Shown here: positions 11,430 to 24,190 of the stretch, in pieces | Layout of the letters: the number at the start of each line of letters is the position of its first letter | How positions within the stretch are numbered: the stretch's first letter is position 1 | Source of the DNA: Elysia chlorotica | Lineage: Eukaryota > Mollusca > Gastropoda > Plakobranchidae | Direction of reading: 5' to 3' | DNA: 64,000 bases | Assembly: GCA_003991915.1 (NCBI GenBank) | Contig: RQTK01000005.1 | Span: 1,346,535 to 1,410,534, forward strand | Translations under genes and position numbers: made by a program | The notes under the pieces: generated by a model | What the model was told of the DNA's origin: nothing | Database searches by the model: none | The model's input: the letters and a program-made list of their open reading frames with translations, nothing else

Positions 11430-11815
11430 TAGATGACAGAAAAGTATGGATAGAGATCGGTAATTGGTTCATTTTTTATTGTGTTTATCAGTTTAGGTCA
11501 GTTAAGTTGCCTCTGTGGTTGAAATAGATATTAGAAAAACGTTGGATGGAGACATGTAATGGATTCATTCTTTTAAACTGTGTTTATCAGTTAATGTCAG
11601 TAGAGTAGCTTCTGCATTTGAAATAGGTCGTGGAAGACAAGTTTGAATGGAGAGACGTAAATGAATAAATTTTTTAATCAGTTTGAGTCAGTAAATGTGC
11701 TTCTGTGCCTGAAACTGATTCATTGTTTCTTTTTTTCCCCTTCTTTTTGGATTTTTTTTCTTTTTCTTTTTTTTTTGGGTCAGTTCAGATCCATAAAGTT
11801 GCTTCTACATTAGAA
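11430..11815 (-). repeat. Array of about 100 bp units carrying degenerate copies of the last-exon 3' splice site
   Basis: Plus-strand segments near 11508, 11608, 11699 and 11801 repeat the exon edge GCTTCTGTGCCTG, joined by a common spacer (GTGTTTATCAGTTTAGGTCAG-like). On the gene strand the copy near 11699 still reads TTTCAG then GCACAGAAGCAC, identical to the first 12 bases of the real exon. Confidence 0.8.
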
Positions 11816-12988
11816 GAAAAAAAAGCTGTGAGTTTGACTGGGTTTTTTTTTTTTGGTACTTAGTTTAAATTAATATTTGACATGTACCGCCACGAATTGA
11901 TCTATATCGCATGATGTCTCAGTTTTACTTGCTGTCATACAGAGACAGCGCGAGGATACAATCATGGATATCTTGCCCACCCTGTTACATTATACTGACA
12001 ACGCTCCAACAATAAATCTGTGACGAGGAGTAATCGGTTAATTATATATTATCAGTTTAAATCGGCCAGGACGTATGTTTTTCTCCTTGTATCATACCAA
12101 AAATATTTTCTAATTTTTCAAAAGGTATGAAAGGATCCCTTAACTTGATAATTACTGACTATCTGTTTCATATAGTGTACTTGGAATTCCTTTACCAACC
12201 AATGGGATATATAAAACAATTAAATAACTTCAAACAATATTCGTTTACACAAAATGTGACTTCTTACAAGTGGTTGACATGATATATGACTTGTAAAAAG
12301 AAAGCAATATTATTATCTGAATGAACAAGTTTTTTGTTATACAGGCTCTTCCTCAGGGACACATTTCAAGGTTGACATGTTTTTACATCTGATATGTAGA
12401 GATTATGATTATAATACACGGAACTGCATCTGTTTATCTCGCCTTTGCATAATAGAAATTATTTTTACGATGTCTGTCTCTTTCATGATTATAAGAGAGT
12501 TTAATACAAAAATGCTGTTCGTGATATTTGTATGCGTGTCATTTGTTTTAATTGTCGTCTGCTTTCGTTTCTGATACAGATTATGATATCAAAACTATAC
12601 ACTTTCTCTTTGCGACGAAGATAATAACCATACTGGATGTGTATTTTTTGTTCTATTTGTTATTGGGTTTTTCTCATTTTCCGATACAAATTATGATGTT
12701 CAAACTATAACTCCTAATTCTCTCGATTTGTTTGTGTCTGATTTGTTTTGCTTCTTGGTCTTTTTTCGTTTCCAGATACGTATTATGACCGCAACTTAAA
12801 CTCTTTTGGGAAGAAGAAATATACTATCCGTGTTTTTCTTGTGTGTCTTGTTTCTTTGTTACTCTGTTTTCGTTTTCCACCACACAAGTCATGATATTCA
12901 AACTGAAACAAATTTTTTGTTTTGTTTGGACAAGAAGCCTGGCGCGGGAAGAGAGGCAGTTAAAATACGAAGTACAAATAGTACCAAC
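11816..12988 (-). other. Remainder of the last calponin-like intron, with a degenerate array at 12.4-12.9 kb
   Basis: Intron sequence. From about 12387 to 12910 there are four or five degenerate copies of about 105 bp anchored on GATACANATTATGATNTCAAACTATA (near 12567, 12680, 12771 and 12874). No exon is seen between 11423 and 12989, and the reading frame joins directly. Confidence 0.6.
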
Positions 12989-13102
12989 CTCTCTAGCGAG
13001 TGCGTGGATGCAGAGCGTAACCTGAGGGATGTTCTTCTTTTCCCACAGAGCAACAGTCTGGAACACTTCGTTCTCGGGCACACCCCATTTTCTGGCAGCT
13101 GT
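12989..13102 (-). CDS. Calponin/transgelin-like, CH-domain C-terminal exon
   Basis: 114 bases, 38 codons, both junctions phase 0. It encodes TAARKWGVPENEVFQTVALW to CIHALARE. The AARKWGV, FQTVALWEKKNIPQV and CIHALAR stretch is the second half of the single type 3 CH domain typical of calponins, transgelins and Mp20. The donor is GAGAG before gttggt. The acceptor side is unusual: the intron end is a TTA microsatellite (TTATTATTATCATTATTAG) in place of a normal pyrimidine tract. Confidence 0.93.
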
Positions 13103-13103
13103 C

Positions 13104-13237
<134 letters not shown>

Positions 13238-13474
13238 CTAATCAAGATATAAACTACGTAGGGAGCAATGAATTAGTAAAGAAAGTGTGTACGCTGATAT
13301 TGTGTAGTTTAAACAATATCAAGCAAACTTATGTGGCAACGGTAATGGGTCGTATGTACAACGTTGTGATAAGCCTAGGACTCCTATTAAGACTAACGAA
13401 AAAGAAACCTGACTGCGAGTTGTAAGCTACCTCGACGTTGTATTTACGACCCAATGATCCTTTTTTTAGTTTAC

Positions 13475-13565
13475 CTGAAAGCGCTCGATATTCTGCATGA
13501 GTGCAAAGCCTCCGCCTTTTGTGTCGATTTTCTTGATGGTGCCTGGCATCAGTTTGTTCATCAAC
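13475..13565 (-). CDS. Calponin/transgelin-like, CH-domain middle exon
   Basis: 91 bases. It completes the split Lys codon from the previous exon, then encodes LMNKLMPGTIKKIDTKGGGF to NIERFQ. LMNKL.PG.IKKI is a hallmark of the calponin-type CH domain, and NIERF precedes the AARKWGV segment of the next exon. The acceptor CTACTCCAG resembles that of the last exon. The donor is CAG before gtaaac, phase 0. Confidence 0.93.
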
Positions 13566-13619
13566 CTGGAGTAGATTCCACAATGGAAGAAGGAGGTTTT
13601 TAGTGAAAATGACCAAAAA

Positions 13620-13880
13620 ATGATTGCGCTTTGTGGGATTTGAACCCTTGACTTGTAAATGCGTCGGAACCGAAATACTTTGCCTCTCCAAGAGAGAATG
13701 GTTATACCACTAGACCAGTGCGCTCCCTAAAAATTGAAATCTAAGGTCAGGTCTAGCCTAGTATCATCACATCAAATAATTGATTAATGGGTAATAGGTT
13801 CATAGTGAAAATAACCGACAAAATTAATGTTTGCGCTTTTTGCGACTTGAGCCCTTGACTGTCTAGTCTAATATCATCAC
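13620..13880 (-). mobile_element. tRNA-head SINE fragment with a second degenerate copy
   Basis: On the plus strand, GGGATTTGAACCCTTGACTTG through CCACTAGACCAGTGCGCTCC reads as the reverse complement of a tRNA-like head with B and A boxes. A part copy follows at 13799-13870 (GTGAAAATAACCGAC, GACTTGAGCCCTTGACT), with the intervening TAGTATCATCACATCAAAT also repeated. It lies in the intron between 13565 and 14411. Confidence 0.6.
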
Positions 13881-14410
13881 GTCAAATAATTGCTTAAATA
13901 TTTGGTAATAAGTCCTCATTTCAATCGATGATGTTCCGAATGCCAGGCAAAAATTTGAAGCTCTGAACCATTATGAATCCTAGTTCGAATTTACCACATA
14001 CATTCAAAAACGATCTGAAGGCGAATGTAAGACTGCATAGCTACCAACACTACCTATAGGTCTACGTTTCACAATAGTTTTCGAAATCCATTTACCCAAA
14101 GAATGTTTTTTTGTTTCCCCTAAAAGGGTCAGTCCAGAGATGTTGTTTCTTTATTTGCAAACAGAACAGACATTGGCCTTTGCATGATGGTGTCATGTTT
14201 GTATAAATGTATAGAGATAGCCAATAATAATGTGAATCTTACACATGGAATAGATGCGGATATTGTGTGGTGTGTGTGGGCGGTCTTTTTTATTACACTG
14301 AAAAAGTGCACTAACTTAGGAATACGATACAAAATAATACAAAGCAAACAAATCAAAGCTAGCCCACAAATTGCTTTCTTTGTTGAATATTGTCGACAGA
14401 GACCACTTAC

Positions 14411-14526
14411 TTGCAGAGAATAATGCCATCTTTAAGAACGTCTTCATACGGTATTTTCCTGTCTATGGGCTCGCCCGTATTCTGCTCGATCCAGACTAGC
14501 GCTTGTTCCTCCAACTCGGGGTCTCT
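14411..14526 (-). CDS. Calponin/transgelin-like, CH-domain N-terminal exon
   Basis: 116 bases: 38 codons plus two bases. It encodes RDPELEEQALVWIEQNTGEP to DVLKDGIILC plus the start of Lys. RDPELE...LVWIE and DVLKDGIILCKLMNKL are classic for the family. The donor is TGCAA before gtaagt. The acceptor is CCCCAG at phase 0, so a short upstream exon must supply the start codon and some 15-25 N-terminal residues (family proteins are usually about 180-190 residues; 170 are seen here). I searched the minus strand to about 20 kb and found no convincing candidate. Confidence 0.92.
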
Positions 14527-15499
14527 CTGGGGAAATAGTGCAAACAAAATAAAGGGTTATTATGGAGGAACTCGTAGAACATTGAAATGTAAAGGAGCGA
14601 AGTTTGGTGGAGATGGAACCGACTATGAACAGAAGATGGATATTAATTATTTCATCAGCGTAAAGGAAACATCTATACCGTGGTTCAGATAAATGATCCT
14701 CAGTTATTAACATGTTTGTACCATTACTAAAAAGGAAATAGTTAATTCACCGCTCTTAACTAATAAGCTGGAACTTATCTCATATCGATTTAAAATTTGC
14801 AATGTTGTTGTTTTTTTTTTACAAATATTTGACAAGTTGCGACGCTCCATCTTTTTTCAATAAAATATATTGCATATGTATCTCACAATACTAACATGCA
14901 CACAAATTCAGCTTACTCTAATTCCAACACATATCAACCGTTCAAGGGACGAGATATTAGTAATTGAGTCCTCGTTACTACAAAACACAACATAACACAC
15001 TTTTTTAATGTGTCTAGGTGTTAAATCCTTACCAAGGTGAAATGATATTTTAAAGATTACTTTTTCAATCACCAGTAGCCATTTTACTCTTACACCAGTG
15101 AGGATTGACTGGTTATTACGTTTTGCCTACATATGTACTTTGTGTTAATCGGCAAGATCTAAAGCAAAATTAATTAAGTATCTTATCTTTTTTCATGATC
15201 TAGACATAATTATTTGAAACATATGAATTATATTTTGTTTTAGAAGTGAAGATGATTTGTGTATGTGTGTGTGTCTGTATGTTTTAACTCTCTTAAATCT
15301 TTCCATTCCCCTATAAATTTTTTATTAATTTGCACATTTAACAACCTAAAACACCGAGATAAAGACACAAGCGTTGTAAACAATGCTGTTTGTTTTTGGA
15401 TTGACACAAATTAATAACAAAATAATCTTTTTTCAAGTAAAGCGTTATACTATTTAAAAAAAAGAAAAACAAGGGGGAGGAGTGGGTTATCTCACGAGA

Positions 15500-15775
15500 A
15501 GTAACAAACAGCGTTATGTAGATCTAGCTATTTTTCTTTAGTTTGAACATAATTACGTCTGTATTCGATATCAGAGGGCGGACAACAACAACAACAAGAT
15601 TGACTACAAAACGTTAATTTGGGAAATGGTTAGAAACTGTAACAAACAGCGTTAAGTAGATCTAGCTATTTTTCTATCGTTTGAACGTAATTACGTCTGT
15701 ATTCAATATCAGAGGATGGACAACAACACGACTGGCCACAAAACGTTGATTGGGGAAATGGTTAGAAACTAAACA
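15500..15775. repeat. Two tandem copies of about 137 bp
   Basis: AGTAACAAACAGCGTTATG with TAGATCTAGCTATTTTTCT, ATTACGTCTGTATTC and GGGAAATGGTTAGAAACT occurs twice in tandem, with modest divergence. No gene is associated. Confidence 0.8.
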
Positions 15776-15804
15776 GAATAAAAACCAAGGGAGAGGACAA
15801 CAAT

Positions 15805-16010
15805 TATTGATGGGCGTTGATGCTACAATAAGCACACGGACCCACCGGGGTCTTGGTGTTCAATGCTTTCCACATTTTGCGGGACTGGAACACGGTTGGA
15901 GAAGCTTCGCCGAGAAGTTGTAGGCGCTATCGAAGTTTCGGAGACTTGGTAAGAGTTGGGCAGGAAAAGTTTCTGAGGTAACAAGTTAAAGTTTGGATGA
16001 CGCAGGCTTC
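15805..16010 (-). other. Unassigned open segment on the minus strand
   Basis: A GC-richer block whose reverse complement is open in two frames (for example VFQSRKMWKALNTKTPVGPC and RRSFSNRVPVPQNVESIEHQ). There is an ATG with acceptable context and a possible donor CCG before gtgggt. It lies upstream of the calponin-like exons, but the peptide does not resemble a calponin N-terminus. It may be a repeat fragment or an exon of something else; I cannot decide. Confidence 0.25.
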
Positions 16011-17756
16011 AAATCCGTGTGATTAGATCAAGCTGCCTAAGAAATGGAAAAAAAATGTGTAGTGCTTGAAAGATATGCTTTCATAATAATTGTTAAAGCG
16101 TAAAGGGTTTAAAAGCTCGTATAAACAACAACAGGATGGATGAATATTCGTATTAGTTGAGATTCGAGAAAATTTTAAAAGTTGAACCCATTGGTGCCGG
16201 AAAAAGAAAACATAGTGAAAAAATAATTACCATATAAGTTTCAACTTTAATAAAGTATGCTCTATACGGCTTTTATATTACAATTTTTTTCTGTGCGAAG
16301 ACAAAACACACTGATAGCTAACGTTTATGAACTTTCAATTATAATCTTGATGCACGGAGTTTAAAACGAACTCTTTCTCATAATAATAATCGTTTATTTA
16401 GTAATGACCAAATAGTGCACTTTTCTCCATGTCCACTTCAATACCTATACACACCATACAATAAGTTAATTTAAGATGGGCCAGAGTGATTGAACTGATT
16501 TAACATGAACTGTAATTAGCATGTCAACTTTAAAACCTAAAGTTTCAAAGGAGAAAAAATAATGATGTACAAACGCCAGCCTCTTTACTTCGACGATCAA
16601 AATACATTAAGGTATATGGAGGTTCCCACTAGCACGTAATGTGATCGATCTAATGGCAACAGTATCAGGAAATATGATAAATTTGTGAAAGAATATAACT
16701 AAATACATTCTTCATTACATCTAAGTTACCCTCCTCACGTTGTGTCTTAATAAACTAAGATAATATCTTTAAAGTCATTACTACATTTTATTCTCCGTAT
16801 AGAATCCAATTAAAGAACCTACGTGCCATAAACCCAGTGAGAACGCTGTAAACTACTCTTTCTTTCCTCCTCTCTCCCTCCCTCTCTCTTTTCTCTCTCT
16901 TTCTATCATTCTAAATCTATCCATCCATCTATCTATCTATCTATGTATCTATCTATATATCTATCTATCCATCTATCTATTTATCTATCTATCTATCTAT
17001 CTCTCCATATCCCTCTTCCTCTCCAGCTTTATCTCTACCTAGCTTTTTATCTCTTTCGTTCTCTATATCTCCCTTCTCTTTATGTTTATATTTTTTAGTT
17101 TCTATCTTTTCATCTTTTCGCTATCCGTCTATGTCTGTTATTTCCCATTCACCATCTCCTTCTAAGTGTAGTAAGTATGGCTTCTATTATAATAATTCAT
17201 CAATGATAACAAACAAGACCAACACTCTATGCTGATCATAGTACCGCATGATTATAGCATGTAATAATGTTCTAGGATCCCCCATTCCTGATTGCTCGCA
17301 CCTGCAACAGCAAATGTTTCTCATAACTAAATAATGCTATACAGTGTACAAATTATGTTGGTATTCATTGTGGTCATGCTCACAAACAACTTGGAATTTT
17401 GACCCTGTATTTCTTAGGTGGAAGAACAAATTACGAAAGATCCAAAAGTTTATATCAATTAGCATGTGAATGCTTTGTTGTTGTTGCTGTTGTTGTTGTT
17501 GTTCTTGTTCTTGTTTTTGTTGTTGTTTTTCTTGTCGCTGTTGTTGTTGCAGTTGTTGTTGCAGTTATTTTTGCTGTTGTTGGTGCTGTTTTTGTTTTGT
17601 TGTTGTTTTGCTATGTTATTTGCACCTATAATAATAGTTACACTATTTTAAGAAACGCTGTAGCAAGATTTATTACATTATTAGTGTTAGAAAATGATTG
17701 CGTGTGAAAGATCATCCAGTTCGTGTCGCCGTAGAGAATAAATCAAGAGATACGGA

Positions 17757-17759
<3 letters not shown>

Positions 17760-17836
<77 letters not shown>
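17760..17836. repeat. (CT)n microsatellite
   Basis: Uninterrupted CT dinucleotide run of about 77 bases. Confidence 0.95.
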
Positions 17837-18666
17837 AGCAACCACAGTAACTAAAACTCACTAGAATGTACACGTTAAAACGTGTTGGCCCGCCTTGTCA
17901 AATAATAACTATCAAGTATCAAACATGAGATTATGTCAACGTGAAATTTGGAATAGAATAGATAATAGAATTATTTAACATTACATGTAATTCAAAAGGA
18001 AGAAAACCATATTAAGGTAAATTGCTTGTTTGCCTGTGTTTGTTTGTTTTTTTCTTTATTTTTTGTCTAGTTTTCTCAAGTTGGTTTAAATCACGTCTAG
18101 GTTTGTTCGTTTTTTGTTTTTGTTTTTTTTTTTTTTTGTTTTTTTTTACATTCAGCGTTTGAGAGCTGTTTCCGTTCGAGGTAAGGTAACATGATATAGC
18201 CTGAAAGCTAACCAGCTAATAATAAGCCTACGCAACCCAGGGGCTAAATCTTTAAAATTGAATGCTCAAAGGTAGGCGTTGACAGGTAAAAAGGGGTCAG
18301 AGAAGTAAAGACAGGAAAAGATGTAGAGAGAAAGACGCACACACATACACACATAGACAGAAAGAGACAGACAGAGAGAGTGAGAGGGGGGTGGCATATT
18401 GAGGAGAACAAGAAGCAAACACATTAACACGGACATTCTTTTCAGTTATGAAAGAACGAACACACCAACAGCTCTAGCTTTTAAATACTGATGGTTTTAA
18501 AACCGAGCACTTTAACCATCAGGGGATCTTTACAAAAGGGCTATGGTTTTGAGGTTCACCTGTCTCGCACATGCTTCAGAGTCAGACTGTTTCCCTCTCG
18601 CTCTCTCTCTCATCTGTCTCTCTCTGTATCTGTCTCTATCTCTCTCTGTATCTGTCTCTCTCTCCC

Positions 18667-18708
<42 letters not shown>

Positions 18709-19687
18709 AAAATAAATCGACTATTGTTCACCCTGTCATAAAACCATTCACCTATCACTTCATATCCGATAAAGGCGGAAGGAACTATGATCTGTCCAGC
18801 AACAGCGAGCATGGGCTGTAACAATACATGCTCGCTTCATGATCAACTATAAACAAGCACCTTGGGTAGAGAATCCAGTTGGTGGCTGAGGGAGTTTTCC
18901 TTTGTTAAAACTTTAGATTTATTTATTTCGATATCAAGTTATAATCTATTTGTTTGATACGCATTGTAAACCACATGAGACGAACGGTGTCTCTACGTGC
19001 TGAAAACTCACATCATGTCCCAACATAATTAGTAAAAGAAACACCAAAAGATGTCAAAGCAAAGACATATTGATAATGAGATAGTTAAATGAAAGGAAAT
19101 AGCGAGTAAGCGGAGATAACAGATCAACCAGGGAAGCTAGAAGAAGAAGAGCAGCAAGGGCCCGGCATCTCAGCCTCCATACTGCTAACAATGTGGACGA
19201 TGTTTGCGCGATATGAAAGACATACATTTTTTTGTAGTGATAGAAAAAGACACAAAGATGTTCATCTACAATGTAATATACAGACAACAACAATCACACC
19301 CCTCGGTCACAATGTCAACGGATGCCACTGTCTTCGTGTAGCATTTTTAGAAAACCAACGGGTCATAAAGATCATCTAAGATTAAAAGTGGTTCGAAGCA
19401 CTCCACATCATAAGTCATCTATGAGCCCCGAAGCGTTTGTCCGACTAGATTAATTGCTTCGATATGAAGTGAAGTTCCTACGTCGATAGCAGGATCTGTT
19501 ATCAGTAATCCCCCTTCCCGCACCACCAATGGCGCAGCCTAGACTTGCTCCACCTGGCCAATAATTTCCTCGCGCTCTTAACGCCAAGTCACTGAACCCT
19601 CTACCTCCTTTTTTTCCCTCTTAGACTTTATCAGAAGGTCTCTACAGTGTGGATGTAAACTTAGTCTTTATTGCTGTTTTCTAATAT

Positions 19688-20077
19688 TGTTACGCTGAGT
19701 ATGAGCAACGGCGCCAAACGAGCTTATCACATAATCCTTGAAACCAACAAACATTTGCGCTAAGTTGGCCTTGCTTTTAATTGGGCTCCTGTAAACAAAG
19801 ACAACAGTTTTGCTTTACCGCGCGAAGATTGAATGTGTGTTGGTCTGAGCCAATCGTAATCATATAGCTTGTGTTGCTATTATTGGTTCCTGGCAGAAAA
19901 ATGTCCATGGCTTGGAAGAATTCTTCAACAAACTAGAGCGGCCATTTTGGAGGTAACGTGTGTGGTTATCTGGTTAGCGCTCAGCGTGTCTCAGTTTCGC
20001 TGGGTTCCTGTGTGAATAAAGAGTGCCCTCTGGAAAGTTTCCCCCTCAGGGGAGTCAGTTCGTGATGGGCTGTAACA
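19688..20077 (+). mobile_element. Fossil LTR (Gypsy-like) with adjacent primer-binding site
   Basis: About 390 bp bounded by TGTTAC at the left and GTAACA at the right, the inverted ends usual for Gypsy/Ty3-type LTRs. An AATAAA lies near the right end. Directly after it is a TTGGCGCC primer-binding-like site at about 20084. This fits a 5' LTR plus the start of the internal region. No gag or pol domain or second LTR was recognised, so it is a broken, probably old remnant. Family assignment rests on the ends and binding site only. Confidence 0.5.
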
Positions 20078-21230
20078 ACGATTGGCGCCTGTAACGCTGT
20101 AAGAAGATCCTGATAACCAGCCGGAAGGAACGAACAAAACAGTTCAACCTTTCCCTACGTCGGAAATAGCTGGTCTATTCCTTGGGGTGGGGAGGTCGTT
20201 CACCGCGCTATCTTTTTCAGGGCTATAAATGGATTAGGCCGGGCTGAGTGGTTTGGCCAATGTTACCTTAAATAGCGCTTTCCATAGGTACCGAAGGTAT
20301 GTAGTTAAAAACAAACAGAGAAAGATACGGACAGGAAATATTTATCAGCTTAGCTGGTTTTTATGAGTTGTTGAGCTCGAGATAATGAGGCTTAGAGGTT
20401 AAGCCAACAAAGTCAATTTCTTTTCGAGAGAACAAAAACAGTTCAAACCCATTCCCACAAAAAAGTTAGGAGCTGAGAGAGTTCGTTGTCTTTCTAATGT
20501 GAATTTGTGTTCAAGAGTTATGGGGTGTCTGACCTCCCATCAAAATACAAATCTCGCAGAATAGTAGTCTTGTTGAACCATGTTCGGTTTTAGTAATAGG
20601 AACACCAAATATTCGAGATGAGTGAGAACTGATGCGGGAAAATCCTTTGTGTGTGCGGTTCTCGAAAGTCGCATCATGGCCAGGGAACCATTAAAATTAA
20701 TGATAGAATGTTCATTTCTCTAACGCACACAACAGCAAGATTAAGATTCCTATTTGAGCTGAGGCAGAGAAGGTGAAATGTAATGCCTGAGCCACCCGAT
20801 CTTATGAATTATATGTCTAGGACAAGGAAGGACACTATAGAACTGCTATTAGAATTGTCCAACCAAACAGCCATCCTTTTTACGCTTTTAACACCTTACT
20901 AAATAGTAACGTTGTAATCAGATATTACGATGCACTGTAGTACAGATACAATTCGCTAAAATTGTGTGGAATTGTAATTAAAACTATCAAACCATCAAAA
21001 AAGCAGATTTAGCTTTAAATGTTGAGGAACCTTGTTTTTTTTTAACCTCCATCAGAGTTAGTATGAGAGATTATACAGCAGTTTGCTCGGCTTTCACTGA
21101 TTCAATGCTTGATTTTTCCTTCTATTTATGATAGTTTGTCCCTACCAGCACCGCCGACAACAAAACTACCGCTGCAGGGTGTAGATCGCGGGCTTTACTA
21201 GGCAGTGGGGCGCGCGGATCGCGGGCTTTA
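20078..21230. other. No gene seen
   Basis: Moderately GC-rich then AT-rich sequence after the LTR remnant. I see no coding exon, array or SINE head. Confidence 0.4.
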
Positions 21231-21237
21231 ATCGGCG

Positions 21238-21500
21238 GTGGGTTGAGTTGAGTTGACTTGGTTTTAACGTCCAACATCAGCAATATATAGGCTATATTGT
21301 GGACGGACCCCAAGACGGACGTCTGACAATTTTATGCCCTGCCACACACGAGACAGGGCGGGGATACCATGACTCCTGTCTCAGTCGGTCATATTATATA
21401 GCCGTTGTTCTACCCATGGACCACCGCGCCCCCCACTGGGCGGTGGGGTGCGCGGATCGCTGGCTCAACTGGGCGGTGGGGCGCGCGGATCGCTTCATCA
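21238..21500 (-). mobile_element. tRNA-derived SINE, reverse orientation
   Basis: The plus strand reads the complement of the SINE tail (TTTTAACGTCCAACATCAGC, TATAGGCTATATTGTGGACG), body (GACGTCTGACAATTTTATG, CACACGAGACAGGGCGGGG) and head end (CCACCGCGCCCCCC). The CGCGGATCGC-containing GC-rich unit is repeated around it (21184, 21217, 21454, 21482), so the head flank is locally duplicated. Confidence 0.75.
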
Positions 21501-23554
21501 ATCCAATTACGTTGAAGGCTCTTGTGGTGATTTGTTCCAGGAAGCGCCAGATTAAAACTCTTACACAATAGGGTCGCTGCTTGCAGTGGTGCAGCAGATA
21601 TCGCAGCAGGAGCAAGTTACTGCTGACACCACCTGGCTCAACTGATACTGGTCAGGAGTGAGAACAGGAAAACCAGATTATTCGCTAAATCAGAGTTTTT
21701 GGGTACGGTTTTAATAGTGAAAACGTTGACGCCAGGTTTTTTAAAGGGTTCTTTTTTTTTTTTTTTTTTTTTTAATTAGAACGTAAGAGGGGTGTAAATT
21801 GCTAAAAAAATTTGTCTTTGGGTTAAATAAGACAGAAAAAAGTGGTTGATCGATTGGCATGGTGGAGTACGACCGACGATCTGAGAGAACACTATAACAC
21901 TCCATGAATCGATACTTTCCTCTTCACTCTTGTCAAAGACGACCAGGTGTTAGATTTGTGCAATCAGCGGAAGAAGTGTTATCTCTAATGACTTTTCATC
22001 TCCAAAGGTAAGGAGCGATTCTGCACCCTACCGATCTGTCGACTCTCAATCATATTTTTCGTATCGTAAGCTGTTCATGGCTAGTTCCTTTCTCAGCCGA
22101 GCTCTTTAACTGTAGTCTGTGCGGCTTGGAGCGCGAACCTTTGTGAAGCAACACAATTTTTAGATAAGAAGCGGAAGGGTGGATCGTAATTGTTCTTTTT
22201 GGAACACTGTATTCTATCGCCTAAAATATTGTATAAACAGCTTTAGCACCGCCTAAAAGTTGCAGCAGAGTGAGGTGAATGGCAATGAGACTTGGGAGAC
22301 ATGTGTTTTGAAGGTTAGTGCAGGTTATAGATATGGCCCAAGGTAGAAATAAACAGCCTATACCCTGCCAAGACCAGGGGGGGGGGTGACAAGTGATATA
22401 ATTTTCTCCTTAATAATAACGCAACTTTAAACAGGTTTAAGATTGTAAATAACTTGGAAGTCGTGCCAAAAGCGTCTACATCTTGGCTCTTTCCCATAAT
22501 AAACCAAACGGAGAAAGCCATTGAGGCCATAACTAGTGGACAAATTAGGGGAAGAGTAAGCTCTATTCAGATCTTAGCTAGACACTTAGATAAGCGAAAA
22601 AGGCCAAACACCTGGTGATCGAACACCAGCAGGACAGGGATAAGAGGTGAGTCCTGGTGTCTCAGATAGTGTTTAAAATTGACACGTGCAGTGGGCAAAG
22701 ATGCTATTGCACCAACAGGAGTCTAAAATCAGAGATTTTTTTCAGCTGTAGTTTTGAAATATTTTTACTCTTCAATTGTCGCAAAACAGTAAAGGGTCAG
22801 AATATTATTTTTAACAAAAGGGGGCTTTAATGATCTAGAAATGGCATTAGAAGGAATAGAAATGCAGTAAATGAACGCGTTATAGAAAAAAGCACGTCCT
22901 AATATATGGGAGGGGGGTTGGATTTTTTTCGTTTGGTTGTTGTTTTGTTGTTGTTGTTTTTGCAGCATACAGGTTGGTTGGTCCTTTGTGCTTTCCGTAC
23001 GAGATCATAGGAGCTCAAGTCATACAAGAACATTCAAAAGTTCTAGGGAGTTGTTCTGATTCTGAGCTGAACTATTAGTCGTAGTATGGTAAATCTATTT
23101 CCCCATGAGTAACAGATAAAACAGCGGCGTGCGAAAGGCATCTATCTGTACAAAAGGCTGCCTCGGCTAAACACTTATATACTCTCTTGCATTTGTTGGA
23201 AATTCATGTATTCACAACATTGTACATTTCACGAAATATGATGACTACGTGAGGTCCAGGAAGGATTGGTTGGGTGAATCAGACCTTATTGCCAGGTTTA
23301 ACAGCTGTGGTACTTAGGCTTTTCAGTGTATGGCATGGCGAATACTAATCAACTCTTGGATGATAGACCGGAATAAGCGCGAGATTTTCGGGATGTTTCA
23401 GTAATGAGCTCTGACTCCATGCCCGTCTCTGATGTAGTAACCGGCTTAGCTGCTGCTTGACTTTCAGACCCTGGCATCGCCTATTGCGGCGGACTGGCCA
23501 TATGAAATGACTTAAACACAATGTTAATCTATCAATCTACATATATATCCGTCT
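21501..23554. other. No gene seen
   Basis: Mixed-composition sequence with a T-run at about 21752-21772 and a G-run at about 22378-22387. I looked here on the minus strand for receptor helix exons and found none. Confidence 0.4.
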
Positions 23555-23559
23555 ATGAT

Positions 23560-23769
23560 ATGTATGTATGTTAGTATGTATGTATATATATATATGAATG
23601 TATGTATGTATGTATGTATGTATGTATGTATGTATGTATGTATGTATGTATGTATGTATGTATGTATGCATGTATGTATGTGTGTATGTATGTATGTATG
23701 TATGTATGTATGTATGTATGTATGTATGTATGTATGTATGTATGTATGTATGTATGTATGTATGTATGT
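23560..23769. repeat. (ATGT)n microsatellite left of the assembly gap
   Basis: At least 200 bases of nearly pure ATGT running into the N block. The long open frames over it are repeat artefacts. Confidence 0.97.
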
Positions 23770-24094
23770 NNNNNNNNNNNNNNNNNNNNNNNNNNNNNNN
23801 NNNNNNNNNNNNNNNNNNNNNNNNNNNNNNNNNNNNNNNNNNNNNNNNNNNNNNNNNNNNNNNNNNNNNNNNNNNNNNNNNNNNNNNNNNNNNNNNNNNN
23901 NNNNNNNNNNNNNNNNNNNNNNNNNNNNNNNNNNNNNNNNNNNNNNNNNNNNNNNNNNNNNNNNNNNNNNNNNNNNNNNNNNNNNNNNNNNNNNNNNNNN
24001 NNNNNNNNNNNNNNNNNNNNNNNNNNNNNNNNNNNNNNNNNNNNNNNNNNNNNNNNNNNNNNNNNNNNNNNNNNNNNNNNNNNNNNNNNNNNNN
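23770..24094. other. Assembly gap of 325 N
   Basis: Unsequenced. The left flank is (ATGT)n and the right flank is (TCTA)n, so the gap hides a change from one tetranucleotide to another. Confidence 1.
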
Positions 24095-24131
<37 letters not shown>

Positions 24132-24135
24132 ATAA

Positions 24136-24190
<55 letters not shown>

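Larger units (their letters stand above)
14527..19687. other. Long non-coding stretch rich in microsatellites
   Basis: It should contain the missing first exon of the calponin-like gene. Visible are the 137-bp duplication at 15.5 kb, impure (CTAT)n at about 16918-17005, impure (GTT)n at about 17476-17610, pure (CT)n at 17760-17836 and impure (CT)n at about 18598-18708. No confident coding exon is seen. Confidence 0.5.
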
